64,000 nt of DNA from positions 248,001-312,000 of the forward strand of contig CAXXXL010000003.1 of assembly GCA_963666505.2 (NCBI GenBank), read 5' to 3'. A model generated the notes under the pieces. The model was not told the DNA's origin. It was given only the letters and a program-made list of their open reading frames with translations, and ran no database searches. The first letter of the stretch is position 1; each line of letters starts with the position of its first letter. Positions 25,092 to 33,485 of the stretch are shown here, in pieces. The stretch is from JABGQS01 sp963666505. GTDB lineage: Bacteria; Bacillota; Clostridia; Christensenellales; SZUA-584. Both the position numbers and the translations under genes were made by a program.

Positions 25092-26210
25092 ATGAGTGCA
25101 AAATATAGCAGAAGTAGAAGAAGAGGGCCGACTAACGACTTTTTAGAAGGCGGTCGGAAGAGCAGTACGAGCAGTAACCGTCCGCAGAAGCGAAGGGTTT
25201 CTTTTGGTGTGTTTATTGTTGTGGATATTGTGGTTGCAGTAATAATACTGCTGTTTTTCTATCTTAACGGTTACGTTTGGGAAAAGAAGATAAATGCAGA
25301 GCCACTGGTGGTTCAGACGCCGGACACACAGCAGACACAGCAAGACGTGCAGAATACTCCGGCAGCGCAGGACGACACTGCAGATGATACTTCGCAAAAG
25401 CCGGACACAACAGATGCCGCAGAGCAGACACCGCAGGTAGATATGACTATATGGAGCAACAAGTTTGCTGATAAGTTTACTGACGGAGAAGTAGCGCAGA
25501 CGGAAGATTCGTATAAGAGCGCTAACGTTAGTGTGGAGATGACAAGATATGAGAGTGACGGAGTGGTATATTTCGTAGCGGATATATACCTTACGGATAT
25601 AAAGTATTTCAAAACAGCTTTTGGCGAGAACAAAACAAGCGGCAGGGAGTTTGTTGATGATAACCTTGTAAACAACAACGGGATAGTTGGAATAAACGGA
25701 GACAACTGCTGGAATAATCCCAGCCTGCTCATAAGAAACGGCGTATATTACGATCTTTATTCAAGCTCTAATGCAGACCAGCTTGTGATGTATATGGACG
25801 GCAGCATGGAGACTATATCCGGAGCGGATTTTGACTTTGATGCGATAAAGCAAGAGACGCCCTATCAGGTGTGGGGCTTTGGACCGATGCTGCTTGACGC
25901 CGACGGCCAGCCGATGAGTGAATTTAACTCCACCGTTGCGGGCAGAGCTAACCCGCACACGGCAGTAGGGTATTATGAACCGGGGCACTACTGCTTTGTA
26001 GTGGTGGACGGAAGACGCCCAGACGATTATTCCGCCGGTATGACTATGGCAGAGCTTTCACAGCTTATGTATGACCTTGGCTGCAAGGTGGCTTTTAACC
26101 TTGACGGCGGCGACACGAGCCAGATGGCTTTCATGGACAGCTATTACAACATACCTTCGGGCAGCAGAAAAGCCGATGATATGATATATATTACGGACAG
26201 CGAGGAGTAG
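25092..26210 (+). CDS. Membrane-anchored phosphodiester glycosidase-like protein (NAGPA domain)
   Basis: 372 residues from the ATG at 25092 (GAAGGT upstream). A basic, Arg/Ser-rich cytoplasmic tail is followed by one membrane helix (about residues 38-60), then a Gln/Thr/Asp-rich linker and an extracellular domain. That domain holds GINGDNCWNN, PHTAVGYYEPGHYCFVVVDG and NLDGGDTSQM, typical of the NAGPA/phosphodiester glycosidase family linked to cell-surface polysaccharides. A 61-residue membrane protein gene follows after 4 bases. Confidence 0.87.
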   Translation: MSAKYSRSRRRGPTNDFLEGGRKSSTSSNRPQKRRVSFGVFIVVDIVVAVIILLFFYLNGYVWEKKINAEPLVVQTPDTQQTQQDVQNTPAAQDDTADDTSQKPDTTDAAEQTPQVDMTIWSNKFADKFTDGEVAQTEDSYKSANVSVEMTRYESDGVVYFVADIYLTDIKYFKTAFGENKTSGREFVDDNLVNNNGIVGINGDNCWNNPSLLIRNGVYYDLYSSSNADQLVMYMDGSMETISGADFDFDAIKQETPYQVWGFGPMLLDADGQPMSEFNSTVAGRANPHTAVGYYEPGHYCFVVVDGRRPDDYSAGMTMAELSQLMYDLGCKVAFNLDGGDTSQMAFMDSYYNIPSGSRKADDMIYITDSEE

Positions 26211-26214
26211 GACT

Positions 26215-26400
26215 ATGCTAAAGAAAATTATACCGCATATAAACCTTATACTTATAATAGTAACGCTGACGATGTTTATACTGACAAGGTACAATCCGGG
26301 CATACTTAACATGGCTTTCTATTCGGTTTGCATGTATCTGTTCTTTGCATCATCGTTCATACTTACAATAATCACACTCATTCGAAACAGTAGGGAATAG
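26215..26400 (+). CDS. Small two-helix membrane protein
   Basis: 61 residues with two hydrophobic segments (INLILIIVTLTMFIL and MAFYSVCMYLFFASSFILTI) and a basic C-terminus. GGAG lies 8 bases before the ATG, inside the end of the preceding gene, with only 4 bases between. Probably a partner of the glycosidase-like protein. No family recognised. Confidence 0.65.
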   Translation: MLKKIIPHINLILIIVTLTMFILTRYNPGILNMAFYSVCMYLFFASSFILTIITLIRNSRE

Positions 26401-26416
26401 ACAAACGGGAAAGTTG

Positions 26417-26445
26417 AGCCTTCTGCATATGCGGGGGGCTTTTTT
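26417..26445 (+). terminator. Terminator after the small membrane protein gene
   Basis: AGCCTTCTGCAT and ATGCGGGGGGCT fold into a long stem with several G-T pairs, followed by six T residues. Confidence 0.75.
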
Positions 26446-26576
26446 GATGCGCGGATTTTAAAAGGCAAGCACTTGGTGAATTACACTTAATCCAGAGGCT
26501 GAAAAAATAGCGCTTGACAAGCAAACAATTGTTATATATCATATAGAACAGATAGATTTAGAGGAGGTGGTGCGTT

Positions 26577-26969
26577 ATTTTTATCGAGATAGATATGACT
26601 AGCGAAGTTCCTATATATGAACAGCTAAAACAGCGGATCATAGAGGGGATAGCGAAAAAAGAGCTGGCGGCTGGTGAAGAGCTTCCCTCCGTGCGGCAGC
26701 TTGCGGCCGACCTTTCGGTCAACATGCACACGGTTGCAAAGGCGTACGCACAGCTTAAGGACTTAGGGTTTGTGTCCGTGCACCGGAGCCGTGGCGCAGT
26801 TATAAACCCGGAATCTTCTTACGCTGCAAACGAAGCTTACCTGCGGCAGCTGACACAGATGCTGCGGCCGTTTGCCGTAGAGGCGCTTTGCAGGGGAGTA
26901 AAAGCCGGAGAGTGGCTTAGCATCTGCAACGATGCGTTTGAAGGAGTAATGACAAAAAGGAGCTATTGA
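26577..26969 (+). CDS. GntR-family regulator, YtrA type, probable ATT start
   Basis: About 130 residues. The winged helix reads EVPIYEQLKQRIIEGIAKKE, then LPSVRQLAADLSVNMHTVAKAY, as in YtrA-type GntR proteins that control membrane-protein operons. The first ATG (26595) is 27 bases from GGAGG (26563-26567). An in-frame ATT at 26577 has 9-base spacing and adds IFIEID, which matches the usual family start M-x-IEID. I therefore place the start at ATT. It shares a transcript with the two membrane genes that follow; autoregulation is typical of the family. Confidence 0.85.
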   Translation: MFIEIDMTSEVPIYEQLKQRIIEGIAKKELAAGEELPSVRQLAADLSVNMHTVAKAYAQLKDLGFVSVHRSRGAVINPESSYAANEAYLRQLTQMLRPFAVEALCRGVKAGEWLSICNDAFEGVMTKRSY

Positions 26970-26971
26970 TT

Positions 26972-28087
26972 ATGAGTGTTGGAATGATTATTTTGACTTT
27001 TGCGATATGCTATGTACCGCTTATCCTGGTTTTCTCGATAATGCCATATATAAGCAGGAAAACGCTGACGTTTGGCGTGTCTATACCGTCTTCGGTATAC
27101 GACGACGAGCGTCTTAAAAAGCTGCGCAGACAGTTTACAATACGAGTGATAGTGTCCGGAGTGCTGGTAATTGCGCTTAGCATTGTGCCATTCTTCTTTA
27201 TGAAGGAATCTGCAGCTATAAGCGTACTAACGGCTTTTGTATTAGCGTATGTGTTGATATTACTGCCTTTCTACCTTGGCGGTAACAAGGAAGTAAAAAA
27301 GCTTAAAAAAGAGCTTGGCTGGGACGAGGGCGCTTCGCAGAAAGTGGTGGCGGACACTAAATTTTCTTCGTCGAAGCGGGCCGTTAGCGCACTATGGTTT
27401 CTTTTATACGCTGTTGTGATAATAGGTACGCTGCTGCTCGGCATACTGCTTTACGACCAGATACCGGACAAAGTGGTAATGCAGATGGACGCCGCCGGCA
27501 ACCCGACGAGGATAGTGGACAAGAGCTTTAATCTGGTGCTGTTTGCCCCGATAATGCAGGCCGCTATGGCGCTTATAATGGGCTTTGTTTACTGGATGAT
27601 GGGGAGGACGCCGCCGGTGATAGACCCCGACCAGCCGGAGGTTTCGTCTGCCCAGAATGCAAAGTTCCGTTACCGTTGGTCTGCATTCATAGTTTTTATG
27701 GGGATTGCACTGATGCTTGTGTTTGCAGTAACGCAAATGTGGTTTGTAGGCTGGATACCGCAGCAGATGGTGCTTTGGCTGCCAATAGCTATAACCGGGG
27801 CCGTTGTGGCTGCTGCAATAATACTGTCTGTTACGACAGGACAGAGCGGAAGCAGGATAAAAACAGGTAAAACTGTAGATGGTAAAAAGATAAACAGAGA
27901 CGATGACAAGTACTGGAGGGGCGGAATGTTTTATGTGAATAAACAAGACCCTGCGCTGTTCGTCGAAAAGCGGTTCGGCGTCGGCTTCACAATAAACTTT
28001 GGGCGCCCTGCTGCAATACTGATATTCGTTGGTATAATCGGCGTGATAGTCGCAATAACTATTGTCTCTGCCGTGCTGGCAGGATAG
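26972..28087 (+). CDS. DUF1648/DUF5808 multi-pass membrane protein
   Basis: 371 residues from the ATG at 26972 with AAGGAG upstream; a TTG at 26966 is possible. About eight membrane segments. The segment YDQIPDKVVMQMDAAGNPTR is the DUF1648 signature. The later YWRGGMFYVNKQDPALFVEK with FTINFGRP is the DUF5808 signature. Such proteins regularly follow YtrA-type regulators; their function (often guessed as cell-envelope stress or immunity) is not established. Confidence 0.85.
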   Translation: MSVGMIILTFAICYVPLILVFSIMPYISRKTLTFGVSIPSSVYDDERLKKLRRQFTIRVIVSGVLVIALSIVPFFFMKESAAISVLTAFVLAYVLILLPFYLGGNKEVKKLKKELGWDEGASQKVVADTKFSSSKRAVSALWFLLYAVVIIGTLLLGILLYDQIPDKVVMQMDAAGNPTRIVDKSFNLVLFAPIMQAAMALIMGFVYWMMGRTPPVIDPDQPEVSSAQNAKFRYRWSAFIVFMGIALMLVFAVTQMWFVGWIPQQMVLWLPIAITGAVVAAAIILSVTTGQSGSRIKTGKTVDGKKINRDDDKYWRGGMFYVNKQDPALFVEKRFGVGFTINFGRPAAILIFVGIIGVIVAITIVSAVLAG

Positions 28088-28101
28088 AGGAGGGATAAAA
28101 A

Positions 28102-28896
28102 ATGGTACCCGCATTATCGTTTGTTTTTATGGGGATCTCGCTGCTGATAGCTATAGGGCTGCCGGTTGGACTGACAATTTGGGTGATGAAGAAATATAAA
28201 CCGGGTTTCTGGGCTGTTGCCAGCGGTATGATAGTGTTCTTTGTGCTGCAGGTGTGTATAAGATTACCCATAATGCAGGTTTTTGCAGCCACTGAAGCCG
28301 GTCAGGATTTTATAAACAACAACATGCTGCTGTACATAATAATTGCATCTTTTTCAGCAGGCATATTTGAAGAATTCGGCAGGTATTTTGCTTTCAAGGT
28401 GATGCTTAAGAGAAAGCATGAGTTCCGCCACGGGCTTGCTTATGGAATTGGTCACGGTGGAATAGAAGCTGTTTTTCTTGTGGGAATCGCTTATGTTACA
28501 AACATTGTTTTCTCTATAGTCATAAACACAGGAGCGCTCTCTTCTTTGGAAGGGATGCTTGGAGATGCGCTGCAGCCAACTATAAGTGCGCTCACAGACA
28601 CAGCACCGGTTACGTTCCTTTACGGTGGAATAGAGCGGATATTTGCTATGTGCCTGCACATTGCGCTCTCTATAATGGTGCTGCACGGCGTAAGGGAGCG
28701 CAACATTGGCTACACATTCCTTGCGATATTTATCCATGGTGCAGCCAATTTCGGTGCTGTAATGATAGCACAGAACGTTGGCGCACTCGCTTCTGAAGCG
28801 TTTTTGTTCGGCGTGGCGGTTCTAAGCATAATCTACGTGCTGGCGATGAAAAGGCTTTTCGAAAAGCAGGACGGGATTTTAGAATTGAATGCTTAA
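28102..28896 (+). CDS. YhfC-family intramembrane protease-like protein
   Basis: 264 residues with about seven membrane segments. Motifs EEFGRYFAFK, YGIGHGGIEA and IHGAANFG place potential catalytic Glu and His residues in helices, as in the YhfC/CPBP-related membrane metalloprotease group. A GGAGG site precedes the ATG. It starts 14 bases after the DUF1648 gene, so it belongs to the YtrA-type operon. Protease activity is inferred only. Confidence 0.82.
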   Translation: MVPALSFVFMGISLLIAIGLPVGLTIWVMKKYKPGFWAVASGMIVFFVLQVCIRLPIMQVFAATEAGQDFINNNMLLYIIIASFSAGIFEEFGRYFAFKVMLKRKHEFRHGLAYGIGHGGIEAVFLVGIAYVTNIVFSIVINTGALSSLEGMLGDALQPTISALTDTAPVTFLYGGIERIFAMCLHIALSIMVLHGVRERNIGYTFLAIFIHGAANFGAVMIAQNVGALASEAFLFGVAVLSIIYVLAMKRLFEKQDGILELNA

Positions 28897-29041
28897 ATTT
28901 GCATAGTGGGGACTTAATAAAAATAAACACGCAGGGCTTCGTGCAGTCAAATTTGTAAAAGCCAAGGTGCGAATAAAACAGGCGACGCCTGCTAAAGAAT
29001 CTGGTATAATAGGGAAAATCGTGCGAAAGGAGAGATGTTTT

Positions 29042-29101
29042 ATGCTTAAAATATATAATTTGGAGATTGTGAGAGGAAAGGAGGGTGAAAGCAAGAGCTA
29101 G
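29042..29101 (+). CDS. Possible 19-codon leader or small ORF
   Basis: ATG at 29042 follows AAAGGAGAGA, and a TGGTATAAT lies at 29002-29010. The frame (MLKIYNLEIVRGKEGESKS) ends at TAG 29099-29101. GGAGGG inside it can pair with CCCTCC at 29110-29115, which would form a hairpin ahead of the rsgA ribosome binding site. It could be a leader peptide for rsgA or a chance ORF. Confidence 0.35.
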   Translation: MLKIYNLEIVRGKEGESKS

Positions 29102-29146
29102 GATGAAAGCCCTCCATAGGTTACTAAAAACTATACGGAGGAAAAA

Positions 29147-30226
29147 ATGAATTACGATAATTTAAAAAGATACGGTTTTGACGAACGTTTTATAGACGAA
29201 GCCAAGAACTTTAATGAAATGCAGCCGGCAAGGGTGATACAGCATCATGGCAGTATTTATAAAATAGTCTGCGAGCAAGCACAACTTACGGCATCAGTAT
29301 CGGGAAAGCTAAGCTATGCAGCCGATGGTGTGCTGGATTACCCGGCAGTAGGAGACTGGGTGATGATAGACAGCGTTGACACCGGTACAGGAAACGCAGT
29401 CATTCGCGGCATATTGGGGAGAAAGAGCGCATTTGTAAGAAAAGCTGCAGGCACTGCTAACACAGAGCAGATTGTTGCGGCTAACATAGACATGGTGTTT
29501 ATATGCATGGCGCTTAGTGAAGACTTTAACCTGCGGCGGCTGGAGAGGTATCTGACAATTGCCTGGGACAGCATGGCAACGCCCGTAGTAGTGCTGACAA
29601 AGGCGGATTTGTGCGATGACCTTGACGGAAAGCTTGCGCAGGCGCAGTCCGTAAGCGTGGGTGCAGACGTTATAGTATGCTCCAGCATGGAAGAGGACGG
29701 CTATGATAGCGTTAAGAAATACTTAAAGAAGGGCAGGACGACAGCGTTCCTTGGCTCTTCGGGAGTGGGAAAATCGACGCTGATAAACAGGCTGCTTGGC
29801 GAAGATGTGCTTAAAACTAACGAAGTGCGCAGTGACGACGGAAGAGGCAGGCACACCACGACTCACAGGCAGCTTCTGCTGCTGCCGGGCGGCGGGATAG
29901 TGATCGACACGCCGGGCATGCGTGAGCTACAGATAAGCGCAGGGAACCTTGGGCGTGCGTTTGAAGACATTGAAGAGCTGGCAAGTGAGTGCCGGTTTGG
30001 CGACTGCAGGCACGAAAGCGAGCCGGGGTGCGCTGTAAAAGCTGCGATAGAGAGCGGTGAGCTTGAAAAAGAGCGTTTCGAGAGCTATTGCAAACTGCAA
30101 AGGGAAACGGCATACGTCGGTCTTAATTCCAGACAACTGGAGAATGAAAAGATAAACAGGATGTTTGGCAGCAAGAGTGAGATGAAGCAGAAAAAGCGGC
30201 ATGCCACGGAAAAGAAAAAAAGATAA
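29147..30226 (+). CDS. rsgA: Ribosome small-subunit-dependent GTPase RsgA
   Basis: 359 residues. An N-terminal OB domain is followed by a circularly permuted GTPase (TKADL as G4, then LGSSGVGKSTLINRLLG as G1, DTPGMRE as G3). A C-terminal zinc site follows (ECRFGDCRHESEPGCAV). RsgA checks late 30S ribosome assembly. The very basic tail (MKQKKRHATEKKKR) probably contacts rRNA. GGAGG lies upstream of the ATG. Confidence 0.96.
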   Translation: MNYDNLKRYGFDERFIDEAKNFNEMQPARVIQHHGSIYKIVCEQAQLTASVSGKLSYAADGVLDYPAVGDWVMIDSVDTGTGNAVIRGILGRKSAFVRKAAGTANTEQIVAANIDMVFICMALSEDFNLRRLERYLTIAWDSMATPVVVLTKADLCDDLDGKLAQAQSVSVGADVIVCSSMEEDGYDSVKKYLKKGRTTAFLGSSGVGKSTLINRLLGEDVLKTNEVRSDDGRGRHTTTHRQLLLLPGGGIVIDTPGMRELQISAGNLGRAFEDIEELASECRFGDCRHESEPGCAVKAAIESGELEKERFESYCKLQRETAYVGLNSRQLENEKINRMFGSKSEMKQKKRHATEKKKR

Positions 30227-30230
30227 GAAA

Positions 30231-30257
30231 AAAAGGGGGTCGGAAGATCCCCTTTTT
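30231..30257. terminator. Bidirectional terminator between rsgA and the cupin gene
   Basis: AAAAGGGG and CCCCTTTTT flank GTCGGAAGAT. Runs of A on the left and T on the right allow it to serve both convergent genes. Confidence 0.8.
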
Positions 30258-30271
30258 AATATTGACTTTGT

Positions 30272-30736
30272 TTATTCGCCTTCGTAATAATCAACGTCCT
30301 GGTCTGCCTTGAAGATTTTTCTTATATTTTTACCCCAGATGCCTATCTTGTTTGAATCGGGATAGACTGCAACCTCGAGATCATTGTATGTGTCAAAATC
30401 AAGATAGATCAACTTTTCATTTTCTGAGGTGTTGGTCAGCTTATGCGCACCCTTTTCGTTTGCTGGGAAAAACAGAAAATCGCCCGCTGATACATTCTTG
30501 TATCCATCCGGTGTCTTAAGAGAACCGCTTCCACTTAGTATATAGAACGCTTCTTCATTTTTTAAATGATAATGATATGGGACTGCCGACTTGCCGGGAG
30601 GAACTTCATAAACAGAAACAGTACATTGATTTGCACCTCCAAGCGGAACAAGATCACGCCTATAACATTCAAAGTTGCCGTGTTTTCTGTGTTGGGAAGG
30701 AACATCTTTGATCTTTAATTGCAGCATTTCGTCCAT
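30272..30736 (-). CDS. Cupin-domain protein
   Basis: 154 residues with a single cupin barrel. Metal ligands are likely His in PYHYHLKNEEAFYIL (HxHx4E) and His in GAHKLTN. GDFLFFPANEKGAHKLTN completes motif 2. The function of such stand-alone cupins is not predictable. It reads toward rsgA and shares its terminator. AGGTG lies 9 bases before the ATG. Confidence 0.85.
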   Translation of the reverse strand: MDEMLQLKIKDVPSQHRKHGNFECYRRDLVPLGGANQCTVSVYEVPPGKSAVPYHYHLKNEEAFYILSGSGSLKTPDGYKNVSAGDFLFFPANEKGAHKLTNTSENEKLIYLDFDTYNDLEVAVYPDSNKIGIWGKNIRKIFKADQDVDYYEGE

Positions 30737-30771
30737 ATCACTTACACCTCATATTAGAATATACAGTATAG

Positions 30772-32445
30772 CTAGAACAAGCCTTCAATGTGCCCTTCGT
30801 CGTCTATGGTTATCTGTTCTGCAGAAGGCACTTTTGGAAGCCCTGGCATCGTCATGATATTGCCGGCAAGCACGACTATAAAGCCAGCCCCTGCCGAGAG
30901 CGTTATATCCCTAACCACAAACACGTAATCTTTAGGGCGTCCAAGCATCGCCTGATCGTGTGAAAGCGAATACTGGGTTTTTGCAATACAGACAGGCAGT
31001 CCGCTGTAGCCGTCTTTTTCAAGAGCAGCTATGCTCTTGGCTGCAGGCGTTGAATACTGAACGCCTTTTGCGCCGTATATCGTTATTGCTTGCTTTTCTA
31101 TCTTTGTGAATATGCTTTCCCGAAGCTCGTATGGGTGGACGGGGTTTGTTTTTTCCGCTATGCTCATAACATTTTGAGCAAGCTCTACTCCGCCTTTGCC
31201 TCCCTTTTCCCAGACTTCGGTTATCGACGCTTTTACGCCTTTTTTACTGCACAGCTCTTTAATAAGCTCAAGCTCTTCATCTGTGTCTGTATAGAACTTG
31301 TTTATTGCAACTACCGTCGGAAGTCCGTAGAAATCCTTTAGGTTTTCTATGTGCTTGTATACATTATCCATGCCTTTTCTAACTGCTTCGATATCCGGAT
31401 CTTTAAGATCGTCCTTTGCTTTGCCGCCGTGGTATTTGAGCGCTCTTACAGTGACGACCAGCACGACTGCGTCCGGCCACAGGCCGGTCTGCCTGCATTT
31501 GATGTCGAGGAACTTCTGAGCGCCAAGGTCTGCGCCAAAGCCAGCTTCCGTCACCACGTAATCGGCAAGGTGCAGCGCCATGTTGGTGGCTATAAAGCTG
31601 TTGCAGCCGTGCGCAATGTTTGCAAAAGGACCCCCGTGCATAAGGCAGGGCGTCTTTTCAAGAGTCTGGACAAGGTTTGGTTTTATTGCGTCTTTGAGCA
31701 GCGCTGCCATTGCACCCTGTGCTTTTAGGTCCGATGCTTTAATGGGTTCGCCGCTGTAGCTGTATGCTACGACTATTTCGGAAAGGCGTTTCTTTAGGTC
31801 ATGAAGGTCGCTTGCTAGGCAAAGAACCGCCATCACCTCTGAAGCCGCGGTTATACCAAAGCCTTCTTCACGCGGAGTGCCGTTCACCTTGCCGCCAAGA
31901 CCGCAGGTTATGAACCGAAGTTGTCGGTCGTTCATGTCCATACAGCGCTTTATGCTTATTTGGCGGGGATCTATGCCGAGCGAGTTGCCCTGCTGTATAT
32001 GGTTGTCCATAAGTGCGCAGAGAAGGTTGTTCGCTGCAGTTATTGCGTGAAGGTCTCCGGTGAAGTGCAGGTTTATATCCTCCATCGGTATGACCTGGGC
32101 ATAGCCGCCGCCCGCTGCGCCGCCCTTTATACCGAACACCGGCCCTAAGGAAGGCTCGCGCAGAGTAAGGCAGGTTTTCTGCCCGCACTGCTTGAGTGCG
32201 TCCGCCAGGCCGATTGATATCGTAGTCTTTCCTTCGCCTGCCGGGGTTGGGTTGAGCGCTGAGACGAGCACCAATTTTCCGGCTCCGCTCTGCTTGTGCT
32301 TGTCGATAACAGAAAGCTTTACCTTTGCTTTGTCATATCCGTACGGCATAAGCTCTTCTTTTTCTATGCCTAGACTCTGCGCTATCTTTGTTATGCTCGT
32401 AATTTTTGCCGCCTGTGCTATTTCCAAGTCTGATTTATACTGCAT
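30772..32445 (-). CDS. fhs: Formate-tetrahydrofolate ligase
   Basis: 557 residues, the usual length. The P-loop PTPAGEGKTTISIGLADAL and the folate-site sequence EPSLGPVFGIKGGAAGGGYAQ (shown in part) identify it. It makes 10-formyl-THF from formate, ATP and THF. It is the entry to the methyl branch of the Wood-Ljungdahl pathway in acetogens, and also serves purine synthesis in other anaerobes. No other pathway genes are in the window, though a methyltransferase fragment lies at the right edge. It is divergent from the DeoR gene. Confidence 0.97.
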   Translation of the reverse strand: MQYKSDLEIAQAAKITSITKIAQSLGIEKEELMPYGYDKAKVKLSVIDKHKQSGAGKLVLVSALNPTPAGEGKTTISIGLADALKQCGQKTCLTLREPSLGPVFGIKGGAAGGGYAQVIPMEDINLHFTGDLHAITAANNLLCALMDNHIQQGNSLGIDPRQISIKRCMDMNDRQLRFITCGLGGKVNGTPREEGFGITAASEVMAVLCLASDLHDLKKRLSEIVVAYSYSGEPIKASDLKAQGAMAALLKDAIKPNLVQTLEKTPCLMHGGPFANIAHGCNSFIATNMALHLADYVVTEAGFGADLGAQKFLDIKCRQTGLWPDAVVLVVTVRALKYHGGKAKDDLKDPDIEAVRKGMDNVYKHIENLKDFYGLPTVVAINKFYTDTDEELELIKELCSKKGVKASITEVWEKGGKGGVELAQNVMSIAEKTNPVHPYELRESIFTKIEKQAITIYGAKGVQYSTPAAKSIAALEKDGYSGLPVCIAKTQYSLSHDQAMLGRPKDYVFVVRDITLSAGAGFIVVLAGNIMTMPGLPKVPSAEQITIDDEGHIEGLF

Positions 32446-32637
32446 TGCTTTTTCCTTTTATACGCTTAGTTTCAGCGTTTATTTTCTGATACACTAATAT
32501 TATATAAAATAACAGCTATTTGCAAAGGCTTTTATTCAATTATTGGAGTTTATATATTGACTCAAACAAAAAACAAGTTTATAATTGTAATTAGTTGGGA
32601 TTGGTTGGATTTACGTGGAATGGTTAAGGAGGCAGGT

Positions 32638-33399
32638 TTGAGCAATCATCTTGTTCAGGAAAGAAGAGACTATATTAAAAAGAGGCTGATAGCTGATGGA
32701 AGTATCAAGGTTTCAGAGCTGTCGAGTTTCTTTGATGTATCCACCGAGACCATACGCAAAGACCTTATCTGCCTTGAGCGGCAGGGTGTTGCAAAGAAGG
32801 AATACGGCGGAGCTGTTGCGTTGCGTGAAGCCTTCGAGCCGAGTTTCAAGCTAAAGGCTGTAACGCACCTGGAGGAAAAGACAAGTATAGCAAACGAGGC
32901 TCTGGGGAGGATAGAAAGCGGCATGTCTCTTATACTCGACGCAGGCTCTACGGTGTTTACGCTTGCCAAGGCGCTTGCAATACGAAAAGACATAACTGTA
33001 TTTACCAACGGTTTTAAAGCGGCGCAGGTGCTGGACGAATACGGAATAACCACATATGTGCTGGGCGGAAGGATACGCAGCAACTCCAACTCAATAGTCG
33101 GCAATTGGGCGCTGAGGAATCTTCAGGAGATAAAAGTGGACCTGGTAGTGCTGGGAGTATCCGGTTTTGCAGGAAGGGACGGCCCGTGTGTCGAAGGTTT
33201 CTCTGAAGCGGCTATTAAAACGGCTATGATAGAATCGGGCAGCAGAGCTATAGTGCTTGGCGATGCCAGTAAAGCGAAGAAACAGGCGCTTGTCGAGTTT
33301 GCAAAGTGGAAGGATGTTGACGAGCTTATAACGGATTCGAGGATAGAACAGGATATTCTTGATAGAATAAGACAGCAGACTACCGTTACGGTAGTATAA
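32638..33399 (+). CDS. DeoR-family transcriptional regulator
   Basis: About 253 residues from a TTG at 32638, chosen because AAGGAGG ends 5 bases before it and this gives the normal family start (SNHLVQERRDYIKKRL). The helix-turn-helix (VSELSSFFDVSTETIRKDL) and sugar-phosphate sensor domain (DAGSTVFTLAKAL, then VFTNGFKAAQVL) are clear. The sugar dehydrogenase gene follows 86 bases downstream and is the probable target. The ligand is likely a phosphorylated sugar. Confidence 0.9.
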   Translation: MSNHLVQERRDYIKKRLIADGSIKVSELSSFFDVSTETIRKDLICLERQGVAKKEYGGAVALREAFEPSFKLKAVTHLEEKTSIANEALGRIESGMSLILDAGSTVFTLAKALAIRKDITVFTNGFKAAQVLDEYGITTYVLGGRIRSNSNSIVGNWALRNLQEIKVDLVVLGVSGFAGRDGPCVEGFSEAAIKTAMIESGSRAIVLGDASKAKKQALVEFAKWKDVDELITDSRIEQDILDRIRQQTTVTVV

Positions 33400-33485
33400 T
33401 ATATAAGACTTAGCTGAGTAAGAGTAAATAAAATTGGATTTATAAAAGGTTTATACACCTTGTGAATGAAAGGAAGGATATGTTT

